A DNA stretch of 50,522 nucleotides, taken from assembly GCA_017622295.1 (NCBI GenBank), contig JAGARK010000010.1, forward strand, positions 1-50,522, read 5' to 3'. Numbering within the stretch: position 1 is the stretch's first letter; every line of letters begins with the position of its first letter. Shown piece by piece: positions 18,248 to 26,488 of this stretch. A program made the translations under genes and the position numbers. The DNA comes from Oscillospiraceae bacterium (lineage in GTDB: Bacteria; Bacillota; Clostridia; Oscillospirales; Oscillospiraceae). Below the pieces are notes generated by a model. It saw only the letters and a program-made list of their open reading frames with translations, searched no databases and had not been told where the DNA came from.

Positions 18248-18808
18248 TTATTTTCCTTTCACAGACGCTGGGATACCAACAATCAAGCTTCCATTCTCGT
18301 TAAAATCCTTGTTTACAACCGCGTTGGCGCCAATTATGCAGTCATCGGCAACAGAAATACCACCAATCACCACCGCACCGGCTCCTACATCTACACGGTC
18401 GCCCAACACAGGCGTCTTACCTCCGCGGTCACCTTTGTTGCCAATGATATTGTTGCCGTGGATCACACAGTCATCACCCAAATGCCCGCTGATCACCACA
18501 CCGCCGTGCCAAATATTCAAGCGTCTTCCCAGGACGCTCTTGTTGGAAATCTCCACGCCGGATTTTTCGCAGTAAATATTCCGTTGACGGAAATAATAGC
18601 GGAATGCGAATTTCGCGAAATACCACTGTATTCTTCCCAGATCCGTACGGGCTCTCTGCTCTGACCAATACTGCCACATTCTGAAACTGGCCAACGTTTT
18701 CCAAATCAAGTACCGCTTCTGATGGGAGTATTTCATGCGCCGGTACTGTTCCGGTACATACAATTTTCTTTCTTCTTCAATAATGCTCTTTACTTCTTCC
18801 CGAGTCAT
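18248..18808 (-). CDS. Hexapeptide-repeat acetyltransferase (serine-acetyltransferase-like)
   Basis: 186 residues. The N-terminal half is helical; from about residue 85 a left-handed beta-helix is visible as repeated hexads (VEISNKSVLGRRLNIWHGGVV, VISGHLGDDCVIHGNN, DRVDVGAGAVVIGGISVADDCIIGANAVV). The family uses acetyl-CoA. CysE makes O-acetylserine, but truncated relatives within polysaccharide operons O- or N-acetylate sugars. Here it lies between two GT2 genes, so sugar acetylation is much more likely than cysteine synthesis. It could also be the missing WbpD-like step of the diamino-uronate route encoded in the same operon. Confidence 0.8.
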   Translation of the reverse strand: MTREEVKSIIEEERKLYVPEQYRRMKYSHQKRYLIWKTLASFRMWQYWSEQRARTDLGRIQWYFAKFAFRYYFRQRNIYCEKSGVEISNKSVLGRRLNIWHGGVVISGHLGDDCVIHGNNIIGNKGDRGGKTPVLGDRVDVGAGAVVIGGISVADDCIIGANAVVNKDFNENGSLIVGIPASVKGK

Positions 18809-18811
18809 ACA

Positions 18812-19888
18812 TTATCCCCGCTTTCCATTCCCGGATCCGGCGCTTTTTAATTTAAGCAGTCCCGCTTCCAGCCTCAGGACCATCCGAAGCAGCACCAAAT
18901 TCTCCGTTTGTACCCCATATACCAAGGCAGGAACAAGGATCGACATATATCTGGAATGAGCGTATTTCTTCTGATATTTCTCCCGGCTCGCAATAAAATC
19001 CGGAGCAGCTTTCAGCCCCATGATCATCTCCGTCAACGAGCCGGGCAATTCACCCTCCTGGGCACTGAACAGCCATCTGACATAGTTACAAAGATGTTCT
19101 AAATGCTGGGTATAGAAACGCGCTTCCACTTCACTTGAAACATGCCATATCCTCAGATATTTCTCCGTATGGATAAAGAGGATCTGCGAAGCGCGCCAGC
19201 TATCCGCTGTGACTTTGGCTGTAATGCTGTCATCACCTTTCCGATAATAATACAGCGGTGCGTTGATACAGGCGATTCTCTTCGCATTTGTATACAGAAG
19301 CAGTACCTGAAGCGCGTCCTCACACATATTGCGGATACCGCAGCTGCTGTAATCTGTTTCAAAATCCAGGATCTCACGCTTGATCGCGCGTATCCACATC
19401 ATGTTGACATCTACAGACAGCAGCCGTTTTTCATAAATACGCTGTTTGGCCGTACCCTCATACAGTTCGCCATCGTTCAGCTTCAGCCGGGATGGCGTGT
19501 GGTCCCCCTGATCATTGAAATATTCAAAATTGTACAGCACCATATCCGCGTCGGTTTTCGCTATGGTTGCTGTCACCTGAGCCAAAAGGTCTGGTGATAC
19601 ATAATCATCGGAATCCACGCAGATAAACCAGTCTCCCTTCGCTTCCGCAAATCCTCTTCGCCTGGTCATAAGCAGGCCCTCGTTCCCTTTGTGGATCACA
19701 CGAATCCTGTCTGGATATTCCTCTGCATAGCGGTCGCAGATGGCGCCGCTGGAATCCGTGGAGCCGTCATCCAGCAGCACGATCTCAAATTCACAGCCGG
19801 TTTGCAGGAGCAGAGAATCCACACACTTTTTCAGATATTTTTCCACATTGTATACAGGTACTAAAAAAGATACGAACACGCCTTGCAC
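18812..19888 (-). CDS. Family 2 glycosyltransferase
   Basis: A 358-residue GT-A enzyme: VSFLVPVYNVEKYL, LLDDGSTDSSG (Asp40-Asp41), CVDSDDYV (92-95), and a C-terminus ending in a small basic helix. A GTG start at 19888 follows GAAAGG; another GTG three codons later is possible and would not change the domain. It is a paralogue of the enzyme encoded at 17199-18245 (shared MTRRRGF segment and similar acceptor region). It is tightly packed in the operon. Confidence 0.88.
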   Translation of the reverse strand: MQGVFVSFLVPVYNVEKYLKKCVDSLLLQTGCEFEIVLLDDGSTDSSGAICDRYAEEYPDRIRVIHKGNEGLLMTRRRGFAEAKGDWFICVDSDDYVSPDLLAQVTATIAKTDADMVLYNFEYFNDQGDHTPSRLKLNDGELYEGTAKQRIYEKRLLSVDVNMMWIRAIKREILDFETDYSSCGIRNMCEDALQVLLLYTNAKRIACINAPLYYYRKGDDSITAKVTADSWRASQILFIHTEKYLRIWHVSSEVEARFYTQHLEHLCNYVRWLFSAQEGELPGSLTEMIMGLKAAPDFIASREKYQKKYAHSRYMSILVPALVYGVQTENLVLLRMVLRLEAGLLKLKSAGSGNGKRG

Positions 19889-19908
19889 CCCAGCCTTTCA
19901 AAACCGTT

Positions 19909-20820
19909 TCAGTCTTCTCTGCTCAATCTGATCCAAGAACCCATACGAAAGTCCCACTCGTCCGGGGTAATCCTGGCAAAACCGCCCACATGATAGAATG
20001 TTAACTCGCCCACATAAACTTTTCCCTGAACAAAGTAAAAATCCACCCGCAAATGCGGAATATCCTTTGCCAGAGTCTCCGCAAGACGCTTCATTTCATC
20101 AAAACACACCGGCTTTTGTGGCGGCACATCTGCCGGAGGATCCTTCGCCCGAATCGGCAAATGCTGAAAGTTCATATCAAAGAAATCTGTACGAGGCTCT
20201 TTGCCAATATCTCTAGAGATATACATAACCTTGGCGACGCCATGGAAGCAGAAGAACTTGTAGTCAATCAGCGCATCATTCTCTGTATCTTCCAGATACG
20301 TTTCCGCCACAATGCGGGGTTTTACATTCTTATAGGGCCATTCTCTGTGCCGGAGATATAAATTCTCATGTAACCCCTTCCGAAGCTCTGTTTTCACCAC
20401 ATCATGATCAAGCTTTGATTTGTCCCGACATATACACATACCGGTGCCGGAATTGTGATTGCACTTGAGCACAAACTGATCCGGCAACGCGTCAAAATCA
20501 ATGTCATCCGGATCATCCCATACGCCCAGCAAGGGGATCAGATATTCTTCTCCCAGCTTTTCGGCAATATACTCACGCACCTTGTACTTATCTACCAGCT
20601 GGGTATACAGCGGATTGCGGTCATACAGCTTCAGCCACTGGAGCTTCTCGCTGAAAAGCTGCGGATCCTCCAGGTTTAGGGGTCTGCCCATCCGGGCGCG
20701 GTATACCTTCTTCAGATACGCCTCGTCCGGCATACGGTTATATACGCCCGCCTTGGCCAGTCTTACCGTCCGATAATCCTGGTCTGTCAGAATTCTTTTC
20801 AGCGTTTTCCATCTGCTCAT
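19909..20820 (-). CDS. TupA-like ATP-grasp protein
   Basis: 303 residues resembling the TupA-like ATP-grasp family, named after a Bacillus protein needed for teichuronopeptide, a wall polymer that joins polyglutamate to polyglucuronate. Recognisable parts are FSEKLQWLKLYDRNP, LVDKYKVREYI, FVLKCNHNSGTGMCI (ATP-grasp glycine loop) and the C-terminal VDFYFVQGKVYVGELTFYHVGGF with its metal-binding acidic/His residues. ATP-grasp enzymes usually join a carboxylate to an amine, so a uronic acid carboxyl could be amidated here. The family is also often annotated as a glycosyltransferase without proof. AAGGAG precedes the ATG at 20820. Confidence 0.85.
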   Translation of the reverse strand: MSRWKTLKRILTDQDYRTVRLAKAGVYNRMPDEAYLKKVYRARMGRPLNLEDPQLFSEKLQWLKLYDRNPLYTQLVDKYKVREYIAEKLGEEYLIPLLGVWDDPDDIDFDALPDQFVLKCNHNSGTGMCICRDKSKLDHDVVKTELRKGLHENLYLRHREWPYKNVKPRIVAETYLEDTENDALIDYKFFCFHGVAKVMYISRDIGKEPRTDFFDMNFQHLPIRAKDPPADVPPQKPVCFDEMKRLAETLAKDIPHLRVDFYFVQGKVYVGELTFYHVGGFARITPDEWDFRMGSWIRLSRED

Positions 20821-20834
20821 ATGGTTTCAGCTCC

Positions 20835-21977
20835 TTACCTCATAGGCTTGCCACGCCAGTAGTCCAGATGCTCCTGACAGACCTTTCGGTTATCCCAGGA
20901 GGTCATATCCACATACCGTTTTCCGGTTCCGTGAACGCGGGTATATTCGATAATGGTCTCTGCCCACTTTTCCGCACCGTCCGCCAGAGGCAGGAACTCG
21001 CAGATTCCGCAGTCGCAGTTGCGGGATATATCCGTGGATACAAAGCAGGGAACACCCATGGCCTGGGCCTCCAATGCCACATTGGGTAGTCCCTCCTGAA
21101 GGGATGGGATCAGCATGATGGTGGAGCGGGACAGGGCCTCCGCCACATTGGTATCCTGGGGCAAAAATGCCACACGATCGGCGATGCCGTTCTCTTCGGC
21201 AAATTTTTTCAGATTGGGCAGGTAATCATCATCGGCCGTTCTGGGATAGCCGATGAATGTCATGGTAGAATCCGGCCTGCGCTTTGCCAGCTCATGAAAA
21301 ACCTCCAGTGCAAACTGCTGGTTCTTTCTGCTGCTGTAGCTGCCCACCAGGATCAGACGGATCCCACCGTCATCCACCACCGGGTACCTTCCGGGGTCAA
21401 ATTTTTCCAGATCCACCGTGGGATTTTTGACCACGATGCCGTTATTCTTACCAAACATATATGCAACCGCAAACTCTGTGACACCAAACCGGTGTGTGGC
21501 AAAGCGATTCAAAATCCGCGCGCACAGCCAGAGATAGGCCCGCACGTAGAGTCTGTCCCGGTATTCTTTGCGAATCGGCTTGTTCACATGACAGTGGGCA
21601 ATACGCACCGGAATTCCCGCTTTTTTGGCGGCAACAATACAGGGTGCGTTCAAAATCAGATGTCTCGCATGAATTGCGTCATAGGGCTCATGTTCCGCAA
21701 AGAACCTTGTCATTTCACGCTGCACATGGAAATAATTCGTGACGATGGACAGCGCTCTCTGGATTTTGGTTTTCTTCCGGTGGAGGGGGATTCTGAAAAT
21801 CTTACCTTTCTGAGAAAACTCTTCCTCATAAAAGCCAACAACATCCGAAAACAACATTACATCTGTATATACATCCTCTTCAGACAAAATTCTGGTGGGA
21901 TACATGACATCTGCCTGAATGCCCCCTTTTTTAAAATCCGCAATTATCTGCAGAACACGAACTTTCTTATTCTCCAT
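20835..21977 (-). CDS. Family 4 glycosyltransferase
   Basis: A 380-residue GT-B enzyme. Near the N-terminus, VLQIIADFKKGGIQADVM is the acceptor-side glycine loop. IRLILVGSYSSRKNQQFALEVF opens the donor domain, and EGLPNVALEAQAMGVPCFVS carries the EX7E catalytic pair. The layout resembles EpsF/CapM-type capsule enzymes. ATG 21977 follows GAGGAAAAACT, 11 bases after the polymerase stop. The donor sugar is unknown. Confidence 0.9.
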   Translation of the reverse strand: MENKKVRVLQIIADFKKGGIQADVMYPTRILSEEDVYTDVMLFSDVVGFYEEEFSQKGKIFRIPLHRKKTKIQRALSIVTNYFHVQREMTRFFAEHEPYDAIHARHLILNAPCIVAAKKAGIPVRIAHCHVNKPIRKEYRDRLYVRAYLWLCARILNRFATHRFGVTEFAVAYMFGKNNGIVVKNPTVDLEKFDPGRYPVVDDGGIRLILVGSYSSRKNQQFALEVFHELAKRRPDSTMTFIGYPRTADDDYLPNLKKFAEENGIADRVAFLPQDTNVAEALSRSTIMLIPSLQEGLPNVALEAQAMGVPCFVSTDISRNCDCGICEFLPLADGAEKWAETIIEYTRVHGTGKRYVDMTSWDNRKVCQEHLDYWRGKPMR

Positions 21978-21988
21978 AGTTTTTCCTC

Positions 21989-23215
21989 TTAATAATCATC
22001 TGACGAACGTCCCTCTGTCTGGAGTTTTCTGAAAGAAGTCGTCTGGTTTGCGATAAAGGTTCCCAGCAGAATACACGGCGCGTCCTTGTACATATATGGA
22101 ATACCCACTGCCACAAAAAGAGTCATGCATAGGTACACAAAAATCTCCTTCTGCTTCAGCCGGGCATAGCTTCCCTTTTTGTTTGCCCGTATCAGGTAAA
22201 TCTGTTTTCTGAAAATACGGTAATAGGGATAAAGATACAGCAGGCCGATTATACCAGAGCAGCACAGTGGCTCAAAATAGGTTGAATGGGTGTAGTTTCC
22301 ATAGTATTTATCGAACTGATTAAAGCCCAAGCCAAAGATTGGATGGGACATAAATGCTTCAATTGCCCATTTAATCAACTGAATGCGGTTTTCATCGGAT
22401 GCTTCCGCGCCCTCAACACCTCTGCCAAACAGTCTGGTATACAGATTGGTCTCGCCCGCATAGGGCAAAAGGTTCTCACTGATAAAGCGGAATGCCACAT
22501 AACCGATTACTGCAACCACAATTATTTTTTGAATGCTAAGCTTTTTGACGTAATCCGGGAAGCACAAAACCAAGAGCAGTCCCAGCATGATCACAACTGC
22601 GTAAATACTCTTTCTGGAGCCTGCCAGAAAAATCACGACCAGGCAGCAGATGAATCCCGCCGTTTTCAGAACAGACAGCAGGAAGGAAGATCGGCCCCGC
22701 CGGCCCCAGGCAAAAAGAGTCGCAAAACAGCCAAAGGCCATAATAGCGCCGGCATCGTTGGCGCTCAGATTTGCGCCGGAAGTCAGATTCAGTTTCTGCC
22801 GGTAATCACCGGTTACCGAAATGACACTGATGGCAAGTGCAAATGCTGTGACAGCCATCAGCTGAATACCGAATCGGACGGAGCCCTCCCGCTCGCAGAT
22901 ATAATACACCATAAAAATGATTGCCACGCGCTGCACATATTTGATGATGTCGCTGATATATCCCGTTCCACTAACGCCTGCAACAACCCATGCCGTGGTG
23001 ATCAGGGACAGCACAGCGTATACGAGCCAACACTTGATTTCCGTACCGATATAGACATAGCGTCTTTTCCAGATGTCTACACCGACACACAAGCTGGCCA
23101 GTGCCAGAAACAGCACCGTACCGCCGGGAATAAAGGTGCCCCGGATGACGTAGTAGCAATAATAATTCAGGAAAATTCCATATAATGCGGCCTTTGCCAC
23201 ATCGAGTATCTTCAT
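21989..23215 (-). CDS. Wzy-like polymerase / O-antigen-ligase family membrane protein
   Basis: 408 residues with about ten membrane helices. Two features place it in the O-antigen ligase/polymerase family: the segment FLAGSRKSIYAVVIM, and a large outer loop followed by HPIFGLGFNQFDKYYG then THSTYFEPLCCSGIIGLLYLYPYY, the usual WaaL/Wzy C-terminal signature. It would polymerise lipid-linked repeat units, or transfer finished glycan, on the outer face of the membrane. ATG 23215 overlaps the previous stop (ATGA-type). No Wzx flippase lies in the window; the only exporter is the Wzm/Wzt pair, an unusual pairing. Confidence 0.85.
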   Translation of the reverse strand: MKILDVAKAALYGIFLNYYCYYVIRGTFIPGGTVLFLALASLCVGVDIWKRRYVYIGTEIKCWLVYAVLSLITTAWVVAGVSGTGYISDIIKYVQRVAIIFMVYYICEREGSVRFGIQLMAVTAFALAISVISVTGDYRQKLNLTSGANLSANDAGAIMAFGCFATLFAWGRRGRSSFLLSVLKTAGFICCLVVIFLAGSRKSIYAVVIMLGLLLVLCFPDYVKKLSIQKIIVVAVIGYVAFRFISENLLPYAGETNLYTRLFGRGVEGAEASDENRIQLIKWAIEAFMSHPIFGLGFNQFDKYYGNYTHSTYFEPLCCSGIIGLLYLYPYYRIFRKQIYLIRANKKGSYARLKQKEIFVYLCMTLFVAVGIPYMYKDAPCILLGTFIANQTTSFRKLQTEGRSSDDY

Positions 23216-24375
23216 AGTGATAACTCCATAAACTTCACAATTCGCTCCGCCCTCATGCCAATGCTCAGCTGCTTGGCGGATTTCAGCGCACCTTTAGCCA
23301 GTTCCCCGCGCAGCTGAGAATCCTCATAAAGCTTTTGAATGGCCTCCCGGATCTGGCCTACATCCTCAACGTCGATGCGCAGAGAATTCCCTTCGTTCAG
23401 AATATCGTCGTTAAAGGGAAGATCCGAGGAGATTACCGGCAGGCCGCAGGACAGGGCCTCCACGATGGCGTTGCAGCAACCCTCGCCCCGGGTAGGGAGG
23501 ACAAACACATCCGCTGCATTCAGATACTTTGCCACATCATCGTTGGCAATTCTGCCCTTGAACAGGATCCGATTACAATCCGGCTCCATCGGGCCCTGGC
23601 CCAAGAAAACCGAATACACATTTTCGCAGTATTTCAGTGCTTCGTTCAGTCGATCTGCACCTTTGTTGGCGGTAAAAGCACCCGTGTAGACTAGAATAAA
23701 TGCCTCTTCCGGAAAGCCCAGTTCCTTGCGGCAGACGGCCTTGTCCATTTTGCGGAACTTGTTTTCGTCCACGCCATTGGGAAATACACCGGTGTGCATA
23801 TTGTCGTCAATAAAGCCGCACTCCAGAAGCAGGCGCTCATTATTACCGGAAACGCATACAATGCCGGAAAGCTTTTTAATGATCTCCTTCCAGCCATGAT
23901 AGGCCATGCCGGTGGCATAGGGTTTGCTGCCCTTTTCCAACCGCAGGGAATTCTCTCCGCAGGCACAATAGGCAGGAATACCCAGCTTTTCGCCCACCCG
24001 GGCAGCAGTCAAACCGCACTGGTAGATAAAATGGCCATAGACCAGATCCGGGTTCAGTTTTTCCTTTCGGAGCACCTTCGTAACCGCATGCAAATGATTG
24101 TTCATCGATAGGCCCATGGTCTGCTTCCGGGAGGTTAGATGCAGGTAATGGGGCATGTAAATGCGCACCTTGCTGCCCTGGGCCGTGCGCTCTTCCCGGA
24201 AATAGGGTGCAGCGTTGACTTGCCTGAAGGTGCCTTTGTAAATGGGGCGAGGTGCCACGACCACGCAGTCATAGCCCATATCCGCAATGGCACAGATCAG
24301 GTGCTTGGCAAACACACAGCCATTATTGGTCCGGGTGGGATACCAGTCCAGGATGAAGAGAATCTGCTTAGACAT
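23212..24375 (-). CDS. Family 4 glycosyltransferase
   Basis: A 387-residue GT-B enzyme beginning ILFILDWYPTRTNNGCVFAKHL. The donor domain has FILVYTGAFTANKGADRLNEAL and the EX7E region PTRGEGCCNAIVEALSCGLPVI. It has no membrane segment. Start ATG 24375 overlaps the aminotransferase stop by eight bases, and its own stop overlaps the polymerase start, so three genes are translationally linked. The donor is unknown. Confidence 0.9.
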   Translation of the reverse strand: MSKQILFILDWYPTRTNNGCVFAKHLICAIADMGYDCVVVAPRPIYKGTFRQVNAAPYFREERTAQGSKVRIYMPHYLHLTSRKQTMGLSMNNHLHAVTKVLRKEKLNPDLVYGHFIYQCGLTAARVGEKLGIPAYCACGENSLRLEKGSKPYATGMAYHGWKEIIKKLSGIVCVSGNNERLLLECGFIDDNMHTGVFPNGVDENKFRKMDKAVCRKELGFPEEAFILVYTGAFTANKGADRLNEALKYCENVYSVFLGQGPMEPDCNRILFKGRIANDDVAKYLNAADVFVLPTRGEGCCNAIVEALSCGLPVISSDLPFNDDILNEGNSLRIDVEDVGQIREAIQKLYEDSQLRGELAKGALKSAKQLSIGMRAERIVKFMELSL

Positions 24376-25504
24376 TGATATACTCCAATAATTTTCTGCA
24401 CACCAGCTCGATGTCCGAACCCTCCATATAAGGATGGATGGGCAAACTCAGAACATGGCCGCACAGGTATTCCGTCACGGGACAGTCTGCCGCGGCACTG
24501 TCCGTACCGGAGAACGCGCCCTGCAGATGCATGGGCTTTGCGTAGTAGACCATGGTGGGGATGCCTGCTTCCTTCATTTTGGTCTGCAGAGCAACCCGAT
24601 CTACGCCCTCAGGCAAAATAACAGTGTACTGAGCCCAGCTGCTGACCACGCCTTCGGGGATGATAGGCAGTTCCAGGCAGCTGTTCTCCAGCAACCGATT
24701 ATACTTGGCGGCAACAGCGTTCACATCTGCCACCTCATATTTTTCAAAAGCATCCAACTTCGGCAGGAGGATCGCTGCCTGAAGAGTATCCAGACGACTG
24801 TTCATTCCGATGCGGATATTGTCGTATTTGTCGTTACCGTTCTTGCCATGAACGGTCAGACTGCGAATCAGCGCCGCCCATTCATCGTTGTCGGTGAAGA
24901 TTGCACCACCGTCACCGTAGCAGCCCAGAGGCTTTGCCGGGAAAAAGCTGGTGGTGGAAATATCACCGAAGCTGCAGGCCATATGGCCGTCAATGGAACC
25001 GCCAAAGCCCTGAGCCGCATCCTCCATCAGATACAGGCCGTACTTATCGCAGATGGCCCGGATCCGGGAATAATCCGCGGGGCGACCAAACAGGTCAACG
25101 CTGATGACAGCTTTGGGCACATACTTGCCCTCTGCCAGCAGCTTACGGATGGCCGCTTCCAATTTATCCGGATCCATATTGAAGGATTCCCGCTCCACAT
25201 CCACATAGATCGGAGTCGCGCCCTCATAGGCAGGGCACTCGCCGGAAGAGAAGAAGGTAAAGTCCGGCACAAAGATGGCGTCCCCTTCACCGATGTTCCA
25301 GGCCATCAGCCCCAGGGTGATGGCATCGGTGCCGTTGGCGCAGGTAATACAGTGCTTGACGCCCACGTAGTCAGCCAAGCGCTGCTCCAGTTCCTTCACC
25401 TGAGGACCGGAAATAAACCGGGCAGAAGCCAGGACATCGGCAATGCCGGCATCGATCTTTGTTTTTAAAACCTGATACTGTTTTTTCAGATCACGAAATT
25501 CCAT
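24368..25504 (-). CDS. PLP-dependent sugar aminotransferase (DegT family, WbpE-like)
   Basis: 378 residues of the DegT/DnrJ/EryC1 family. The PLP lysine is Lys191 in FFPAKPLGCYGDGG; the phosphate-binding start CITCANGTDAITLGLMAW and the N-terminus FRDLKKQYQVLKTKIDAGI resemble WbpE/WlbC, which aminates a 3-keto UDP-N-acetylglucuronate. The operon also carries a WbpB-like oxidoreductase and a WbpA-like dehydrogenase. Together they fit the route to UDP-2-acetamido-3-amino-2,3-dideoxyglucuronate. It lies three bases from the FemAB-like gene. Substrate assignment is by resemblance and neighbours. Confidence 0.88.
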   Translation of the reverse strand: MEFRDLKKQYQVLKTKIDAGIADVLASARFISGPQVKELEQRLADYVGVKHCITCANGTDAITLGLMAWNIGEGDAIFVPDFTFFSSGECPAYEGATPIYVDVERESFNMDPDKLEAAIRKLLAEGKYVPKAVISVDLFGRPADYSRIRAICDKYGLYLMEDAAQGFGGSIDGHMACSFGDISTTSFFPAKPLGCYGDGGAIFTDNDEWAALIRSLTVHGKNGNDKYDNIRIGMNSRLDTLQAAILLPKLDAFEKYEVADVNAVAAKYNRLLENSCLELPIIPEGVVSSWAQYTVILPEGVDRVALQTKMKEAGIPTMVYYAKPMHLQGAFSGTDSAAADCPVTEYLCGHVLSLPIHPYMEGSDIELVCRKLLEYINV

Positions 25505-25507
25505 TGT

Positions 25508-26476
25508 TTAACTCCGTTCCAATTCTAATGCTTCCTGTTCCGCTTCTTTTCGAATGATTTCAGGATTGTAAATCTTACGGATCCGGTAATAGGGCATAGG
25601 GATACCGCCGAAATCACGGAACGCTTTCGCGATCCGCTTGATCATGCTGCCCTCAAAATCAAAGCCAAGACCCTTTTGGGAAGCCAGTTCAATCCCTCTA
25701 TGCACCAGGCAGGAAAAGGTATTCTCCGCAGAATGGGCCGGAATCGCACCGCCCATCAGTAAATACACATAGCTCGAATCCCAGACGAAAAAAGCCAGGC
25801 TGCTGATCTGCCCCTCATGATTGCGGATACACAAAGTCGTTCCGCTGTTGTGATCCATACAAGCCCGGTATAACCGCATCCACAGATCATAAGAAAAGGG
25901 ACAGGAAAGCCCCTGTTTGGTGTAGATCTTCTCATGCTCCCGGTAAAAAACATCCGGATCCAGCGGCTCAAAGGAAGCGATGTGCTGTATCCCTTTTTTC
26001 ATATCATTACGCAGCTTCGCGGAATAGCCTGCTTTCACCGTTTCCAGATCAGCGGTATCTGCAATCACGTATGTATAGCGCAGAATACACTTAAAGCGAT
26101 TCCAAAAGAAGGGCTGCCAGTTCGTAAAGGTATGGGAATACTGCTGCTCGTATACATCGAGCTTTTGCTCCGCAAGCCAGGCTACAGCCGCGTCAATCAC
26201 CTTTTCCTCAAAAGATGCCTTTTTCTGAAGCTTCGCATGGGGATCGTACCGAAACACAATGCCATTGCTCTGGGTCAGCGGCGCTTTTGTGATATAGCGG
26301 TAACCTCCCCGCAGCTCCATATAATAGGGCATGGCCGCGAGGATCTCATCACCTTTGCGGTAAATCCATACATCCCAGTTTTCTGGACCGCAAATCGCGT
26401 CCATCCACCAGCTTTGACAATAGATGGACACTGGATTTGTCTTTGTAAATGCCTGATAGGCTTCTTTATTTGTCAT
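25508..26476 (-). CDS. FemAB/GNAT-fold acyl- or aminoacyltransferase
   Basis: 322 residues with two GNAT-like halves. The C-terminal half has TLCIRNHEGQISSLAFFVWDSSYVYLLMGGA followed by NTFSCLVHRGIELASQKGLGFDFEGSM, typical of the FemAB-like/BioF2-like acetyltransferase group. Fem proteins move amino acids from tRNA to peptidoglycan precursors; the polysaccharide-locus relatives are poorly studied. Its place between WbpB-like and WbpE-like genes suggests it acylates the 3-amino group of the sugar they make, either with acetate or with an amino acid. No signal peptide or membrane segment is seen. Confidence 0.75.
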   Translation of the reverse strand: MTNKEAYQAFTKTNPVSIYCQSWWMDAICGPENWDVWIYRKGDEILAAMPYYMELRGGYRYITKAPLTQSNGIVFRYDPHAKLQKKASFEEKVIDAAVAWLAEQKLDVYEQQYSHTFTNWQPFFWNRFKCILRYTYVIADTADLETVKAGYSAKLRNDMKKGIQHIASFEPLDPDVFYREHEKIYTKQGLSCPFSYDLWMRLYRACMDHNSGTTLCIRNHEGQISSLAFFVWDSSYVYLLMGGAIPAHSAENTFSCLVHRGIELASQKGLGFDFEGSMIKRIAKAFRDFGGIPMPYYRIRKIYNPEIIRKEAEQEALELERS

Positions 26477-26488
26477 AAAGGACCTCTT

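Noticed and set aside
18248-18808. Hexapeptide protein as a cysteine-biosynthetic CysE
   Set aside because: It lies between two glycosyltransferase genes in a polysaccharide operon with no cysteine genes; sugar acetylation fits better.
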